A stretch of DNA of 64,000 bases from an uncultured Pelagibacteraceae bacterium (GTDB lineage: Bacteria; Pseudomonadota; Alphaproteobacteria; Pelagibacterales; Pelagibacteraceae): the NCBI GenBank assembly GCA_902588585.1, contig CACIPQ010000004.1, forward strand, positions 31,987-95,986. The letters run 5' to 3'. This document shows, piece after piece, positions 43,875 to 54,826 of this stretch (positions within the stretch are counted from its first letter, which is position 1; each line of letters starts with the position of its first letter). The notes below the pieces were generated by a model. That model saw only the letters and a list, made by a program, of their open reading frames with translations, made no database searches and had not been told where the DNA came from. The position numbers and the translations under genes are program-made.

Positions 43875-44320
43875 TATTTATTAAATAGTTCTACAGCTCT
43901 TTTTTCAAAAGCATCAGCAATATTTCTTAGTCCTTTATCGAAAGATTTTGTCATAATCATATTATAAAAAATGTTTTTTATTTCAAAATCAATTTTAAAA
44001 CTTATCTCGCTTTGGTTGTTTATTTCTTTTATTTCCCACTCATTTTGAAGATACTTTAAAGGTCCTCCTATATTATTAACAATAATTTTATCCTTTTCCT
44101 TATAATAAGTTACATGACTTTTATAAGTTTGGTTTAAAAATTTCTTACCCACTGTTAAATCAGCTTCTATCTCTATCATGTCAGCTCTATCTTCTCTTTT
44201 GTGGATCTTTCCACTTAAACACCAAGGAACAAACTCAGGATATTTTTCAATATCAAGTATCATATTGATTAGATCTTTTTTTTTACAAGGAATAATTTTT
44301 TTTATTGTAGCGGCTGGCAT
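43874..44320 (-). CDS. coenzyme Q-binding protein COQ10/RatA-like START-domain protein
   Basis: Polyketide-cyclase/START-fold protein of 148 residues, with KYPEFVPWC near residue 30 and the C-terminal [17 protein letters not shown]. Homologues bind ubiquinone (Coq10) or, in E. coli, were described as the RatA ribosome-association toxin; in this alphaproteobacterial context (after lipA) a lipid or quinone role is more likely. It overlaps lipA by 19 bases. Confidence 0.88.
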   Translation of the reverse strand: MPAATIKKIIPCKKKDLINMILDIEKYPEFVPWCLSGKIHKREDRADMIEIEADLTVGKKFLNQTYKSHVTYYKEKDKIIVNNIGGPLKYLQNEWEIKEINNQSEISFKIDFEIKNIFYNMIMTKSFDKGLRNIADAFEKRAVELFNK

Positions 44321-45243
44321 TTTAATTGTTCATCCCTTATAGATTTTAATTTTTTAAAATCTTCGTCTGCATGGTATGAAGATCTCGTTAATGGGGATGA
44401 AGCAACTAATAAAAATCCTTTAGTTAAAGCAATATCTTTTAATTCTTTAAATTCATTGGGATGATAATATCTTTGAAGAGGATGATGTTTGGGAGAAGGT
44501 TGCAAATATTGACCAATTGTTAAAAAATCAACTTTTGCTGTTCTTAAATCATCCATAACTTGAAGTACTTCGTTTTTATCTTCACCTAGGCCAACCATAA
44601 TTCCTGATTTTGTAAAAATGTTTGGTTTATTTTTTTTAACCGAGTCTAAGAGTTTAATGGATGCAAAATAACGTGATCCAGGTCTAACCTTTAAATACAA
44701 GCTTGGAACTGTCTCAATATTGTGATTAAAAACATCTGGATTGGATTTGATAACTTTTTTATAAGCATCTCCTTTTCTTAAAAAATCCGGAGTTAAAACT
44801 TCTATTGTTGTGTCTGGATTGTTCTTTTTTGTTTCAAGAACTACATTTTTAAAATGTTCTGCTCCGCCGTCTTCTAGATCGTCTCTATCAACAGAGGTAA
44901 TAACAACATGATTAAGGGTTAATTCTTTAACAGCTTTAGAAACTTTAAAGGGTTCAAGAGGATCCAACCGGCCTGGCTTTCCTGTCTTGACATCACAAAA
45001 AGCACAACCTCTTGTACAGGTATCTCCCATAATCATAAAAGTAGCGTGTTTTTTACTCCAACATTCAGTAATGTTTGGGCAGTTTGCTTCTTGACAAACC
45101 GTATTAAGATTATTTTTATTTACAATCGCCTTGGTCTTAAAAAAAGTTTGGGTATCTAGAATTTTTGATCTAATCCATGCAGGTTTTTTCTTTATAGGAT
45201 TGAATGGTTTATTGATTTTTTCTGGGTGTCTAGGTTTAGTCAT
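44302..45243 (-). CDS. lipA: lipoyl synthase
   Basis: Radical-SAM enzyme inserting two sulfurs into octanoyl groups on lipoyl domains. It has the auxiliary cluster motif [13 protein letters not shown], the radical-[13 protein letters not shown], and the C-terminal [12 protein letters not shown] with the RSSY serine ligand. Length of 313 residues is normal. It overlaps ftsB by 8 bases. The pyruvate dehydrogenase genes that usually sit between ftsB and lipA in Alphaproteobacteria are not here. Confidence 0.96.
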   Translation of the reverse strand: MTKPRHPEKINKPFNPIKKKPAWIRSKILDTQTFFKTKAIVNKNNLNTVCQEANCPNITECWSKKHATFMIMGDTCTRGCAFCDVKTGKPGRLDPLEPFKVSKAVKELTLNHVVITSVDRDDLEDGGAEHFKNVVLETKKNNPDTTIEVLTPDFLRKGDAYKKVIKSNPDVFNHNIETVPSLYLKVRPGSRYFASIKLLDSVKKNKPNIFTKSGIMVGLGEDKNEVLQVMDDLRTAKVDFLTIGQYLQPSPKHHPLQRYYHPNEFKELKDIALTKGFLLVASSPLTRSSYHADEDFKKLKSIRDEQLKCQPLQ

Positions 45244-45535
45244 TTAGTTTGATCAATATTTCATCCTTTTTTCCAAATTTAAGTTTTTCCCTAATTAAAG
45301 TATCTATAAAATCAAAATTTAAATTTTCTGAAAGCAAACTGTTTTTGTTTTCAACATTTTTTACTTTCTGTGTCAAAAATGTCTGCTCCGTGTTTAATTC
45401 CTTTAATAAATTTTTCTTTTCAAAATACGAAATTAAACCTCTTTCTCCCATAAAAAGATTAATAAAAATATACAATAATAAAAAAATATTTAGAAAAAGT
45501 ATTTTTCGTCTTTTTAAAACTTTAAAAAATCCCAT
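45236..45535 (-). CDS. ftsB: septum formation initiator FtsB/DivIC-like
   Basis: Bitopic division protein of 99 residues: a short cytoplasmic start, one span ([19 protein letters not shown]), then a coiled coil ([26 protein letters not shown]) and the C-terminal [16 protein letters not shown] typical of FtsB/DivIC. It sits 2 bases after eno, a classic pairing. Low sequence conservation makes the exact subtype less sure. Confidence 0.85.
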   Translation of the reverse strand: MGFFKVLKRRKILFLNIFLLLYIFINLFMGERGLISYFEKKNLLKELNTEQTFLTQKVKNVENKNSLLSENLNFDFIDTLIREKLKFGKKDEILIKLND

Positions 45536-45537
45536 TT

Positions 45538-46737
45538 TTAGATTTTAGCCATTTTTGAGGAATTTCCAAGCTCCTCTTCAATTCTTAGTAGACGATTATA
45601 CTTAGCTACTCTCTCTGATCTTGCTAATGATCCGGTTTTTATTTGAGAGGAGTTTGTAGCAACCGCTAAATCAGCTATAAAAGTATCTTCTGAGTCGCCT
45701 GATCTATGAGATACTATAGTCTCAAAACCATTCTTATGGGCAAGATCTATAACATCTAATGTTTCGCTCACTGTGCCAATTTGATTAAGCTTAACCAATA
45801 TAGCATTTGCTGACTTGTCTTTTATACCTTTTTCCAATCTTTTTATATTAGTGGCAAACAAATCATCACCTACAATTTGTATACTTGTATTGCTTGTTAA
45901 TTTTTTCCACAATTCCCAATCATCTTCTCCGAAAGGATCTTCGATGGATTTAATTGGATATTTTTTAATTAATTCAGAGTAATACTCTATTGTTTTTTCC
46001 TTATCTAATTCATTTGCCGCCACATCTAAACAAATTGAAATATCCTCACCAGGTTTAAAACCAGATTTTTCAATTGCCTTTATTATTACTTGAATAGCTT
46101 CTTCGTTATTTTTTAAGTTGGGAGCAAATCCTCCTTCATCACCAACATTAGTATTATCAAGCATTGATTTTAAGTTCTGAATTACTAAAAAACTTTTTCT
46201 CATAGCTTCAGAAAAAGATTTTGATTTTTCTGGACGTATCATAAACTCTTGGATATCTAGATTGTTTTTTGCATGAACACCACCATTTATTATATTTAAA
46301 AGAGGAATTGGTAACTGAGTATTTTTAGAATTTCCTAAATATTTATATAAAGATACATTTTTTTCCATAGCAGCAAGTTTACAAGAAGCTATCGACACAG
46401 CTAAAATTGCATTGGCACCAAGTTTCTTTTTTTGTTCAGTACCGTCGATATCTATTAAAATTTTATCTATTTTTTTTTGATTAGTAAAATCAATATTTTT
46501 TAAAGACTTTGATATTGGACCATTTATATTTTCAACAGCCTTAAAGACACTTTTGCCAAGATAATTTTTATTTTCTTTATCTCTTAACTCAAAAGCTTCA
46601 TGGGTTCCCGTTGAAGCTCCTGACGGAACAATTGCTGAAGCATAATGTCCATCATCTGAAAAAACTTCTGCCTCTACTGTTGGGTTTCCTCTGCTATCAA
46701 AGACTTGTCTGCCTTTGATACTTTTAATTTTTGCCAT
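45538..46737 (-). CDS. eno: enolase
   Basis: Converts 2-phosphoglycerate to phosphoenolpyruvate. Motifs include [52 protein letters not shown] and [19 protein letters not shown]. It is 399 residues, somewhat shorter than the usual 420-430, with the C-terminus ending at [15 protein letters not shown]. It overlaps kdsA by 14 bases. Confidence 0.97.
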   Translation of the reverse strand: MAKIKSIKGRQVFDSRGNPTVEAEVFSDDGHYASAIVPSGASTGTHEAFELRDKENKNYLGKSVFKAVENINGPISKSLKNIDFTNQKKIDKILIDIDGTEQKKKLGANAILAVSIASCKLAAMEKNVSLYKYLGNSKNTQLPIPLLNIINGGVHAKNNLDIQEFMIRPEKSKSFSEAMRKSFLVIQNLKSMLDNTNVGDEGGFAPNLKNNEEAIQVIIKAIEKSGFKPGEDISICLDVAANELDKEKTIEYYSELIKKYPIKSIEDPFGEDDWELWKKLTSNTSIQIVGDDLFATNIKRLEKGIKDKSANAILVKLNQIGTVSETLDVIDLAHKNGFETIVSHRSGDSEDTFIADLAVATNSSQIKTGSLARSERVAKYNRLLRIEEELGNSSKMAKI

Positions 46738-47557
46738 TCTTTATTAATTTATCAATTTCAACTAATTGCTCTAACAAGCTAGGCATTTTTGATAATGGAA
46801 CCATATTTGGTCCATCTGATGGAGCGTTGTCTGGATCAGGATGTGTTTCCATAAAAACTGCCGCGACTCCAACAGCAATAGCAGCACGTGCAAGATACTC
46901 TACAAATTCTCTTTGTCCTCCACTTTTGTCTCCCATCCCTCCAGGTTGTTGAACAGAATGTGTTGCATCAAAAACTACTGGATAACCATTCTTTGCCATA
47001 ATAGGTAGGGACCTCATGTCTGATACCAATGTATTGTAACCAAAGCTTGCCCCTCTTTCTGTAACCAAAATATTTGTATTTCCAGACTCAGCAATTTTTT
47101 TTGTTACATTAACCATGTCCCATGGAGCTAAAAATTGTCCTTTCTTTACATTTATAACTTTTCCTGTTTTAGCAGCAGCAATCAATAAATCAGTTTGTCT
47201 ACATAAAAAAGCTGGTATTTGTAAAACGTCAACATGTTTGGAAACAATTTCACATTGTTCGGCTGTGTGAACATCTGTTAAAACAGGTACTCCCACTTCT
47301 TTTCGAATTTTATCAAATACTGGAAGTGACTTTTCTAGACCTGCTCCTCTTTTTCCTTTTAAGCTAGTTCTGTTAGCTTTATCAAATGATGTTTTATAAA
47401 TTAAACCCACACCAAGCTTTGTAGTAATTTTTTTTAATTCAGTGGCAACATCTAATGCATGTTTTTCACTTTCTAATTGACAAGGTCCAGCGATCAAAGT
47501 GAAAGGTTTTGTGTTAGAAATATTTAATTTTCCACATTTAACTAATTTGTTCTCCAT
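46724..47557 (-). CDS. kdsA: 3-deoxy-D-manno-octulosonate 8-phosphate synthase
   Basis: Condenses arabinose-5-phosphate and phosphoenolpyruvate to KDO-8-P for lipopolysaccharide. Length of 277 residues and motifs [56 protein letters not shown] and [17 protein letters not shown] are all typical. It shares a base with the pyrG end and overlaps eno, which supplies its substrate. Confidence 0.97.
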   Translation of the reverse strand: MENKLVKCGKLNISNTKPFTLIAGPCQLESEKHALDVATELKKITTKLGVGLIYKTSFDKANRTSLKGKRGAGLEKSLPVFDKIRKEVGVPVLTDVHTAEQCEIVSKHVDVLQIPAFLCRQTDLLIAAAKTGKVINVKKGQFLAPWDMVNVTKKIAESGNTNILVTERGASFGYNTLVSDMRSLPIMAKNGYPVVFDATHSVQQPGGMGDKSGGQREFVEYLARAAIAVGVAAVFMETHPDPDNAPSDGPNMVPLSKMPSLLEQLVEIDKLIKNGKN

Positions 47558-49179
47558 TAATTTGTGCTCCTGTTATTTGCGGCTTTAACAAATGAAGAGA
47601 ATAATGGATGGGGTGTAAATGGTCTTGATTTAAATTCAGGATGAAACTGAACACCAACAAACCAAGGATGATCTTTAAGTTCTATTATCTCAGGAAGTGT
47701 TCCGTCGGGAGATAAAGCAGAGAAAATTAAACCTTTTTTTTCAAAGTCATTTTTATACTTAATATTTACTTCATACCTATGTCTGTGTCTTTCTTTGATT
47801 TTTTTTTCAGAATATATTTTAGATATCAAAGAATTATTTTTTAATACAGCGTCATACAAACCTAACCTCATAGTTCCTCCTAAATCTTTTTCACTTCCTT
47901 TAATTCTTTTTTTACCTTTTTGCCACTCTTCTAGTAAACCAACAACTGGTGTACAATTGTTACCAAACTCACTGCTAGAAGCATTTTTTATGTTTAACAA
48001 ATTTCTGGCAGCTTCAATAATTGCCATTTGCATACCAAAACAAATTCCAAAAAAAGGTATATCGTTCAATCTTGCATATTTTATGGCAGCAATCTTGCCT
48101 TCTGTTCCTCTTTTACCAAATCCTCCAGGAATAAGTACTCCGGACACATCTTTTAACAATGTCTTTATGTTTTCTGGTTTTAAATTTTCTGAGTCTATCC
48201 TCTTCAAATTAACCTTAATATTGTTTGATATACCTCCATGAATTAGAGCTTCGTCTAATGACTTGTAAGCATCTTTAAGATTAATGTATTTACCTATAAT
48301 TCCTATATTCACATCTTTACTTGGATTTAATACCTTAGAAGTAATACTTTTCCATTTGCTAAGATCAGGCGATTTTTTATTTTTAATATTGAAATAAGAA
48401 AGCACTCTTTCGTCTAATTTCTCTTTATGAAAACTAATTGGCGCTTCATATATAGTTCTTACATCAACAGTTTCAATAACATTTTCTATAGGTACATTAC
48501 AAAATAAAGATATTTTTTTTCTTTCTGTTTTTGGTATCTCTCTTTCTGCTCTACAAATTATTATATCTGGTTGAATTCCTAAGCTTCTTAGTTCTTTAAC
48601 TGAATGTTGAGTTGGTTTTGTTTTAAGTTCACCCGAAGCTTTCAAATAAGGAACTAAGGTAAGATGAATAAACAAACTATTTTTTTTTCCTGTATCATTT
48701 GAAAATTGTCTGATTGCTTCTAAGAAAGGTAAACTCTCTATATCACCAACTGTTCCTCCAATTTCACAAATTATAAAATCTTCATTTTTTACATCGTGGG
48801 AAATAAATTTTTTAATTCGATCGGTCACGTGTGGAACTACCTGAACAGTTCCTCCTAGAAAATCTCCTCTTCTTTCTTTTTTTATTATGTCACTATAAAT
48901 TCCACCTGTAGTAATATTGTCAGATTGTGTAGCTGAAATTCCTGTAAATCTTTCGTAATGTCCAATATCTAAATCAGTCTCAGCACCATCATCTGTTACA
49001 AAAACTTCACCGTGTTGGAAGGGATTCATTGTTCCTGGATCAACATTTAAATATGGATCCAGCTTTCTAACTCTTACTTTAAAACCTCTTAATTGTAGTA
49101 ATGATGCTAATGAAGCGGAAGAAAGACCTTTTCCTAGTGAGGATACCACGCCGCCAGTAACGAATACATATCGCGCCAT
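47557..49179 (-). CDS. pyrG: CTP synthase
   Basis: Amidates UTP to CTP using glutamine. The synthetase domain begins [21 protein letters not shown] and includes [10 protein letters not shown]; the C-terminal glutaminase domain has [21 protein letters not shown] (nucleophile Cys) and [12 protein letters not shown] (His-Glu of the triad). The 540-residue length is standard. It is 39 bases downstream of secG. Confidence 0.98.
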   Translation of the reverse strand: MARYVFVTGGVVSSLGKGLSSASLASLLQLRGFKVRVRKLDPYLNVDPGTMNPFQHGEVFVTDDGAETDLDIGHYERFTGISATQSDNITTGGIYSDIIKKERRGDFLGGTVQVVPHVTDRIKKFISHDVKNEDFIICEIGGTVGDIESLPFLEAIRQFSNDTGKKNSLFIHLTLVPYLKASGELKTKPTQHSVKELRSLGIQPDIIICRAEREIPKTERKKISLFCNVPIENVIETVDVRTIYEAPISFHKEKLDERVLSYFNIKNKKSPDLSKWKSITSKVLNPSKDVNIGIIGKYINLKDAYKSLDEALIHGGISNNIKVNLKRIDSENLKPENIKTLLKDVSGVLIPGGFGKRGTEGKIAAIKYARLNDIPFFGICFGMQMAIIEAARNLLNIKNASSSEFGNNCTPVVGLLEEWQKGKKRIKGSEKDLGGTMRLGLYDAVLKNNSLISKIYSEKKIKERHRHRYEVNIKYKNDFEKKGLIFSALSPDGTLPEIIELKDHPWFVGVQFHPEFKSRPFTPHPLFSSFVKAANNRSTN

Positions 49180-49218
49180 GGAAGAACACTATACCTATTT
49201 TTTATTAGAAAATAAAGT

Positions 49219-49524
49219 TTATTTTTCACTTTCTGGAATTTTTGGAGTATCTGAATCTTTTTCTTTCTCAATTTTCTCTATAACTGACTGTTTTTCTTCT
49301 AAGTCTGCTCTGGATAAAATTACCAGGGATATACTAGAGATTATAAACAGGGCAGCAATAACAGCTGTGGATTTAGTTAAAAAATTTCCAACCGATCTTG
49401 TAGATGCAAAATTATCCTGTGATAAACCCAATCCTAAAGCCCCGCCTTCTGATCTCTGTAATAAAACCAATACAATTAGTATTAAAGCTAAAACAACATT
49501 TGATGCTATCAGGATAGTTTCCAT
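49219..49524 (-). CDS. secG: preprotein translocase subunit SecG
   Basis: Small SecYEG subunit of 101 residues with two spans; LLQRSEGGALGLGLSQ between them is the family hallmark, and the C-terminal tail is acidic (EKEKDSDTPKIPESE). It follows tpiA by 5 bases; tpiA-secG-pyrG is a common alphaproteobacterial order. Confidence 0.95.
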   Translation of the reverse strand: METILIASNVVLALILIVLVLLQRSEGGALGLGLSQDNFASTRSVGNFLTKSTAVIAALFIISSISLVILSRADLEEKQSVIEKIEKEKDSDTPKIPESEK

Positions 49525-49529
49525 ATGGC

Positions 49530-50279
49530 TTATTTATAGAAGTTTCTTATTATATCAATAAATTTTTTTGATGATTTTGAAGCTCCACCTATCAAAAAAC
49601 CATCTAATTCTTTAATTAGTTTGAAATTATGAATACTTTTATTATCAACAGATCCTCCGTACAATATTTGAAAATTATGCTTAGTTCTAAAATTTAACTT
49701 TAAAAATTTTTTTAAAATAATAACGGTCTTTTTAAGTTCATTAGTTTTTGGAACTTTTCCAGTTCCAATGGACCATATTGGTTCATATGCAATAATAATT
49801 TTTTTTAAATTGTAATTTCTTTTTAAAACCTTTGTTATCTGTTTTTTTAATACTTTTGTAGTTAATTTTTTTCTTTTTTGAATTTTATTCTCTCCTATAC
49901 AGAAAATTATATTTAAATTATTTTTTAGAGCTGTAAAAATTTTTTCTTTTAAAATAACGTCATTTTCACCAGAAGCTCTATTTTCAGAATGTCCAATAAT
50001 TATATGATTAATCCCTAATCTCTTTATCATAAAAGCACTAACTGATCCTGTGTGTGCACCAAAATGATCTTTATAAAAACAATTTTGAGCAGAAATTGAA
50101 ATTTTTTTATCTTTAAATTTTTGTGAAAAATCTTGTAGCAAAGTATGCGGAGGAGCAATTATTACTTTATATTTTTTATTATTTTTTTTGTCTTTGTTTA
50201 GGAATTTATTAATTCTATCTACAATTTTGATAGACCCAGGAATTCCAAACATTTTCCAATTTCCAATAAAATACTTCAT
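49530..50279 (-). CDS. tpiA: triosephosphate isomerase
   Basis: Interconverts DHAP and GAP, connecting GpsA and Gap activities in this window. It has the N-terminal GNWKM, catalytic His in IIIGHSENR, the catalytic Glu in AYEPIWSIGTGK and the phosphate-binding LYGGSVDNKS and GGAS. At 249 residues it is normal in length. First gene of the minus-strand tpiA-secG-pyrG-kdsA-eno run and divergent from ppiD across 74 bases. Confidence 0.96.
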   Translation of the reverse strand: MKYFIGNWKMFGIPGSIKIVDRINKFLNKDKKNNKKYKVIIAPPHTLLQDFSQKFKDKKISISAQNCFYKDHFGAHTGSVSAFMIKRLGINHIIIGHSENRASGENDVILKEKIFTALKNNLNIIFCIGENKIQKRKKLTTKVLKKQITKVLKRNYNLKKIIIAYEPIWSIGTGKVPKTNELKKTVIILKKFLKLNFRTKHNFQILYGGSVDNKSIHNFKLIKELDGFLIGGASKSSKKFIDIIRNFYK

Positions 50280-50353
50280 CCGTTAGCCTTAATTAAACAC
50301 TTTAATTTATAGATTTTTTAATATAATTAATTTAAATTTCTTAAATTAAAATT

Positions 50354-51805
50354 ATGCTGTCATCAATAAGAAAATTTTCTAAGTCCTTTTTAGGCAAAAT
50401 TGTTATAGGTCTAATAGCTATAGCTTTTGTTGCGGGGTTTGGTATGGGCGGTAGTTTTAGCGGAAAACAGAATATTGTAGCTGAAATAAATAGTGACAAA
50501 ATTAGTTCACAAGAGTTTGTAACATATCTTCAAAGAGTTGGTATTACTAAAGACGATATCGAAATGGCTGGTGGTAAATCTGAATTAATACAAAAAGTTT
50601 TAATGAATTATATTAGCGAAGAAATTATTTCAATGGAAAGTAAAAAAAAAGGAGTTCAACTTAGTGAGAGATCTTTGTTTGAAAAATTAATAGACGATAA
50701 AAAATTTAAAAAAGATGGAAAATTTTCTCAAACTAAATATGAAAAGTTTATGTTGTCTAATGGTTTGACAAAACCTTATTATGAAAATTTAGTTAGGGAG
50801 ACAGAAGTTAAAGATCAGCTATTAAACTTTTACAGTGGTGGAATAAAATTACCAGTTTTTGTTATTAACGATTTATACAAAAAAGAAAATCGCGTAATAA
50901 AAATTAATTATATAAGTTTGACTGAAGTTTATGGCAAAGAGCAAATATCACAGATTCAAATTAAAGATTATTATGAAAAAAATAAAAGTTCATTTAATCA
51001 AGTTTACAAAAAATTTAAGTATCTTAAATTGTCACCAGAAACATTAATTGGAAAAAAAGTTTTTGATGAAGAGTTTTTTAAAAAAATTGATGAAATTGAA
51101 AATGCTATTTTAGATGGAAAAGGTTTTGAAGAAATAACCGCGGAAAATAGGAGTGGAATTCAAAATGTAGATTTTATTAATATAAAAAAAATTAAAGAAG
51201 ATGGCTCAGCTTTTAAAAGTATAGATAATAAATCTTTTAATGAAATATTTAAAATTGAAGATAAAAATTCTCCAAAATTTATTAATAGTGATAACAACTA
51301 TTATCTTGTTCAAATTATAGAATCGAAAACCAAAATGTTAACTCTTGAAAATAAAGATTTAAAAAAAATGATAGAATCACAAATAAAAGTTCTTTCTCAA
51401 ATTGAAAAAATTGGAAAACTTATAGGTGATATTAATGATCAAAAGTTTTTTGAAAAAGATATGGTTGAACTTTCTAAAAAAAATAATATTCCTATTAACT
51501 CTATAACAATTAAAAATATTACCGATGATTCAAAATTTAGCCGTAAATTATTGAAAAACATATATCAATTTAACAAAGGACAAATTTTTGTAATGCCAGG
51601 AGAAAAAGAAAATTACTTAGTAAAAATTGTTGACGAAGACAATCCTAAGATTGATATCAATTCAGATAAATACAAAGTGTATGTTAAGAAAGCTAATGCT
51701 CAATACATTGGAAAAATTTATAAGTCTTATGATAAATATATAAATGCAAATTATAAAATTGATATAAAAAGCACAGTTCTTAAAAGAATAGAAAATTCAT
51801 TTTGA
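50354..51805 (+). CDS. ppiD: membrane-anchored periplasmic chaperone/PPIase, PpiD/SurA-N family
   Basis: A 483-residue protein with an N-terminal anchor (GKIVIGLIAIAFVAGFGMGG) and a SurA-N-like chaperone region (NSDKISSQEFVTYLQRVG, GGKSELIQKVLMNYISEEII). The parvulin domain is weak and the protein is shorter than E. coli PpiD (about 620), so isomerase activity is doubtful; chaperone function for secreted proteins is more likely. Its TGA overlaps the trpE ATG (TGATG). Confidence 0.85.
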   Translation: MLSSIRKFSKSFLGKIVIGLIAIAFVAGFGMGGSFSGKQNIVAEINSDKISSQEFVTYLQRVGITKDDIEMAGGKSELIQKVLMNYISEEIISMESKKKGVQLSERSLFEKLIDDKKFKKDGKFSQTKYEKFMLSNGLTKPYYENLVRETEVKDQLLNFYSGGIKLPVFVINDLYKKENRVIKINYISLTEVYGKEQISQIQIKDYYEKNKSSFNQVYKKFKYLKLSPETLIGKKVFDEEFFKKIDEIENAILDGKGFEEITAENRSGIQNVDFINIKKIKEDGSAFKSIDNKSFNEIFKIEDKNSPKFINSDNNYYLVQIIESKTKMLTLENKDLKKMIESQIKVLSQIEKIGKLIGDINDQKFFEKDMVELSKKNNIPINSITIKNITDDSKFSRKLLKNIYQFNKGQIFVMPGEKENYLVKIVDEDNPKIDINSDKYKVYVKKANAQYIGKIYKSYDKYINANYKIDIKSTVLKRIENSF

Positions 51806-53262
51806 TGAAATTAAGTACAAGTTTAGAAAAATTTAAAAAGTTACATAAAAATAAAAATAATCAAGCAATCTACTACAAACAAAATTGTAAAAACTATGCT
51901 TTTGTGGAAAATTTATACAAATTTATTCTTTCAAAGAAAAATAGTTTTATATTTGAATCTGTAGAAAAAGGTGTGATTAGAGGTCGGTATACAATAATAG
52001 GGTTTAATCCCGACAAAGTTTTTAATATAGAAAAAAATAAAATTGTTGAGGATAACTTTAAGAAAAAAAAAATAATCAAAAAAAATATTCTTCTTTACCT
52101 TAATAATTTATTAAGAAATTTTAAGGTAAAATCTTCAAGTGAACTTCCAAGAATGTCATCTATGCTTGTAGGATACTTTTCTTACGACATTATACGACTA
52201 ATTGAAAAAATTCCTGATAGATGTAAAGACGACATAAATATTCCTGATATTAGGCTTATGAGACCTAAAAATTTAGTTATATATGACAACGTAAAAAGGA
52301 AAATTTTCTATATTGAAAATATTTTTAAAGAACAAAAAATAAGCAATTATAATTTTGAATATGAAAAAATTAAAAAAACTTTCGTGGAATTAAGTCACTT
52401 TGGAAACATACAGCTTCCAACTAATTTTCACAAAAGCAAAAAAAATATAAAGATAAAGTCTAATATATCAAAATCTAAATTTAAAAATATTGTTCTAAGG
52501 GCAAAAAATTATATTAAACGAGGTGATATTTTTCAGGTCGTTTTGAGTCAAAGATTTCAAGCTTCAATTAATAAGCCTCCAATAGAAATTTATAATACTT
52601 TAAGAGTTTTAAACCCTTCCCCTTTTATGTTTTATTTTAACTTTAAAGATTTTAAAATTTTAGGTAGTAGTCCAGAAATATTAGTGAGAATGGTAAATAA
52701 CGAAGTTACAATTAGACCAATTGCCGGTACAAGGCCTAGAGGTAAAAACAAAAAGCAAGACAAAAAGTTAACGAAAGAACTATTAAACGACCCAAAGGAA
52801 CTTGCTGAACACCTGATGCTTTTAGATCTTGGAAGGAATGATGTTGGAAAGGTTTCAAAAGTTAACAGTGTAAAAGTAACAGAAAAATTCAAAGTAGAGA
52901 AATATTCTCATGTAATGCATATCGTTTCTAATGTTGTAGGAAAATTAAGAAAAAAGTTTTCTCTTTTTGAAACATTTTTATCAGGTTTTCCAGCAGGAAC
53001 TGTTAGTGGTGCTCCCAAAATAAGAGCTATGGAAATAATTGATGAATTAGAAACTTCAAAAAGAAAACTTTACGCTGGTGGAATAGGTTATTTTACTGCA
53101 AACCAAGAATTTGATACCTGTATAGCCTTAAGAACTGCTCTAATTAAAAATAATAAAATTTATGTTCAAGCTGGAGCCGGGATAGTCGCTGACAGCAATC
53201 CAAATAACGAATACAATGAAACAGTCAACAAAGCGAAAGCATTATTAAATGCTATAGATTAA
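51805..53262 (+). CDS. trpE: anthranilate synthase component I
   Basis: Makes anthranilate from chorismate with TrpG. It has the feedback-site-type N-terminal ESVEKGVIRGRYTIIG, and the catalytic RGDIFQVVLSQRF, PSPFMFYF, GTRPRGKN, LDLGRNDVGKV, FPAGTVSGAPKIRAMEIID and QAGAGIVADSNP. I use the ATG at 51805 (485 residues); the previous TTG adds only one Met. No leader peptide with Trp codons is seen, consistent with placement directly behind ppiD. Confidence 0.96.
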   Translation: MKLSTSLEKFKKLHKNKNNQAIYYKQNCKNYAFVENLYKFILSKKNSFIFESVEKGVIRGRYTIIGFNPDKVFNIEKNKIVEDNFKKKKIIKKNILLYLNNLLRNFKVKSSSELPRMSSMLVGYFSYDIIRLIEKIPDRCKDDINIPDIRLMRPKNLVIYDNVKRKIFYIENIFKEQKISNYNFEYEKIKKTFVELSHFGNIQLPTNFHKSKKNIKIKSNISKSKFKNIVLRAKNYIKRGDIFQVVLSQRFQASINKPPIEIYNTLRVLNPSPFMFYFNFKDFKILGSSPEILVRMVNNEVTIRPIAGTRPRGKNKKQDKKLTKELLNDPKELAEHLMLLDLGRNDVGKVSKVNSVKVTEKFKVEKYSHVMHIVSNVVGKLRKKFSLFETFLSGFPAGTVSGAPKIRAMEIIDELETSKRKLYAGGIGYFTANQEFDTCIALRTALIKNNKIYVQAGAGIVADSNPNNEYNETVNKAKALLNAID

Positions 53263-53832
53263 ATGAAAACTTTATTAATAGATAATTACGATAGCTTTAC
53301 CTACAATCTTTATCATTATCTTTTATCACTAAGATGTGAAGTTGAAGTAGTTAGGAATGATAAAATTAATTCAAAAGATATTTTAAGAAGAAAGTATAAA
53401 AAAATCGTTATCTCTCCAGGTCCAGGTACTCCAAATCAAGCTGGAAATTGCTTAAAAATCGTAAAAGATCTTTCTAAAAGAATTCCAATTCTCGGAGTTT
53501 GTTTGGGCCACCAAATTATCGGACAGGCCTTTGGAGCTAAGATAATAAATGCTAAAAAAATTATGCATGGAAAAACCAGCAGAATTTCCCATAAAAAAAA
53601 TGGAATTTTTAAAGGTGTCAAAAATAATCTATTAGGAACCAGATATCACAGCCTAATCATTGATAAAAAAACTTTGAATAAAGACTTTCTAATTACTGCA
53701 GAAACAAAAGATCATATAATAATGGGAATTATGCATAAGAAATACAATCTACATGGAGTACAATTTCACCCTGAAAGTATAAGTACCAAGGAAGGGATGA
53801 AATTAATAAAAAACTTTTTAAAGTATAAATAA
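53263..53832 (+). CDS. trpG: anthranilate synthase component II (glutamine amidotransferase)
   Basis: Class I glutaminase of 189 residues with DNYDSFTYNL, SPGPGTPNQAG, the nucleophile motif GVCLGHQIIGQAFG and the HGVQFHPESI triad. It begins immediately after the trpE stop. The same type of subunit can serve p-aminobenzoate synthase (PabA), which a streamlined genome might share; this cannot be decided here. Confidence 0.96.
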   Translation: MKTLLIDNYDSFTYNLYHYLLSLRCEVEVVRNDKINSKDILRRKYKKIVISPGPGTPNQAGNCLKIVKDLSKRIPILGVCLGHQIIGQAFGAKIINAKKIMHGKTSRISHKKNGIFKGVKNNLLGTRYHSLIIDKKTLNKDFLITAETKDHIIMGIMHKKYNLHGVQFHPESISTKEGMKLIKNFLKYK

Positions 53833-53833
53833 A

Positions 53834-54826
53834 ATGGAAGAAATTCTTAAAAAGCTAAAAAATAAACAAAACCTAAGTTTTGAAGAAAGTAAATCTACTT
53901 TCGAAAAAGTGATGTCAGGCAAAGTTAAAGAAGAAGAAATTCATGATTTTTTAACCTTTTCTTCTGCCAAGGGAGAAACTTCGGATGAGATTGCAGGTGG
54001 AGTTTATGTTTTGAGAAATAAAGCTGCGCAGGTAAATGTGCCTGATGATACAGTAGATACCTGTGGGACTGGAGGAGACGGAAAAAATACCTTAAACATT
54101 TCCACTGCAGCAGCATTATTACTATCTAGTTTTGGAGTTAAAGTTGCTAAACATGGAAATAAATCTGTTTCTTCAAAATGTGGTTCTGCTGACGTTTTAG
54201 AAAAATTGAATATCAACATAAATCTAGGTCCTAAAGAAGTGGAAACAAGTATAAATAATATTAATTTTGGATTTATGTTTGCTCCAGGTTATCATTCAGC
54301 TATGAAATATGTTGGTCCAGTTAGAAAAAAAATTGGAAAAAGAACAATATTCAATTTAATTGGGCCTTTAAGTAGCCCTGCAAAAGTAAAAAGACAAGTT
54401 GTTGGGGTTTTTGATAAAAAATTACTTAAAATTTTTGCTGAAGCACTTAAAAATTTAAATTTAAAAAAAGCGTTAATTGTCCATAGTCAAGATGGTCTTG
54501 ATGAAATTTCTCCATACGCAAATACAGATATCGTAGAACTCACAAATGGAAAAATTACAGAATCAGTTTTTAACCCAAAAGATTTAGGCATTAAAGTTGG
54601 TAATTTTGAAAACATTGTTGGAAAAGACCCTGAATATAACGGAGGAAAAATGAAAGAAATATTTGGAGGTAAAGATAACGATTTTTCTGTTGCTGTCTGT
54701 CTTAATGCTGCTGCTGGTTTGCTTGTAGCTGAAAAATCAAAATCTTTTAAAGATGGATATCTAGATTTAAGAAAACATATTCTTTCAGGAAAAGTTATTA
54801 ATCACATTTCAAAACTGGTGAGATGA
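53834..54826 (+). CDS. trpD: anthranilate phosphoribosyltransferase
   Basis: Transfers phosphoribosyl to anthranilate. The PRPP-binding DTCGTGGDGKNTLNISTAAA lies near residue 76, followed by KHGNKSVSSKCGSADVLEKL, FAPGYHSAMKYVGPVRKKIG and the later HSQDGLDEISPY. Length of 330 residues is normal. It sits one base after trpG and overlaps trpC by 4. Confidence 0.97.
   Translation: MEEILKKLKNKQNLSFEESKSTFEKVMSGKVKEEEIHDFLTFSSAKGETSDEIAGGVYVLRNKAAQVNVPDDTVDTCGTGGDGKNTLNISTAAALLLSSFGVKVAKHGNKSVSSKCGSADVLEKLNININLGPKEVETSINNINFGFMFAPGYHSAMKYVGPVRKKIGKRTIFNLIGPLSSPAKVKRQVVGVFDKKLLKIFAEALKNLNLKKALIVHSQDGLDEISPYANTDIVELTNGKITESVFNPKDLGIKVGNFENIVGKDPEYNGGKMKEIFGGKDNDFSVAVCLNAAAGLLVAEKSKSFKDGYLDLRKHILSGKVINHISKLVR

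Noticed and set aside
47795..48241. 148-codon open frame antisense to pyrG
   Set aside because: Lies wholly inside a well conserved gene, has no ribosome binding site and no recognisable domain; expected in AT-rich DNA.
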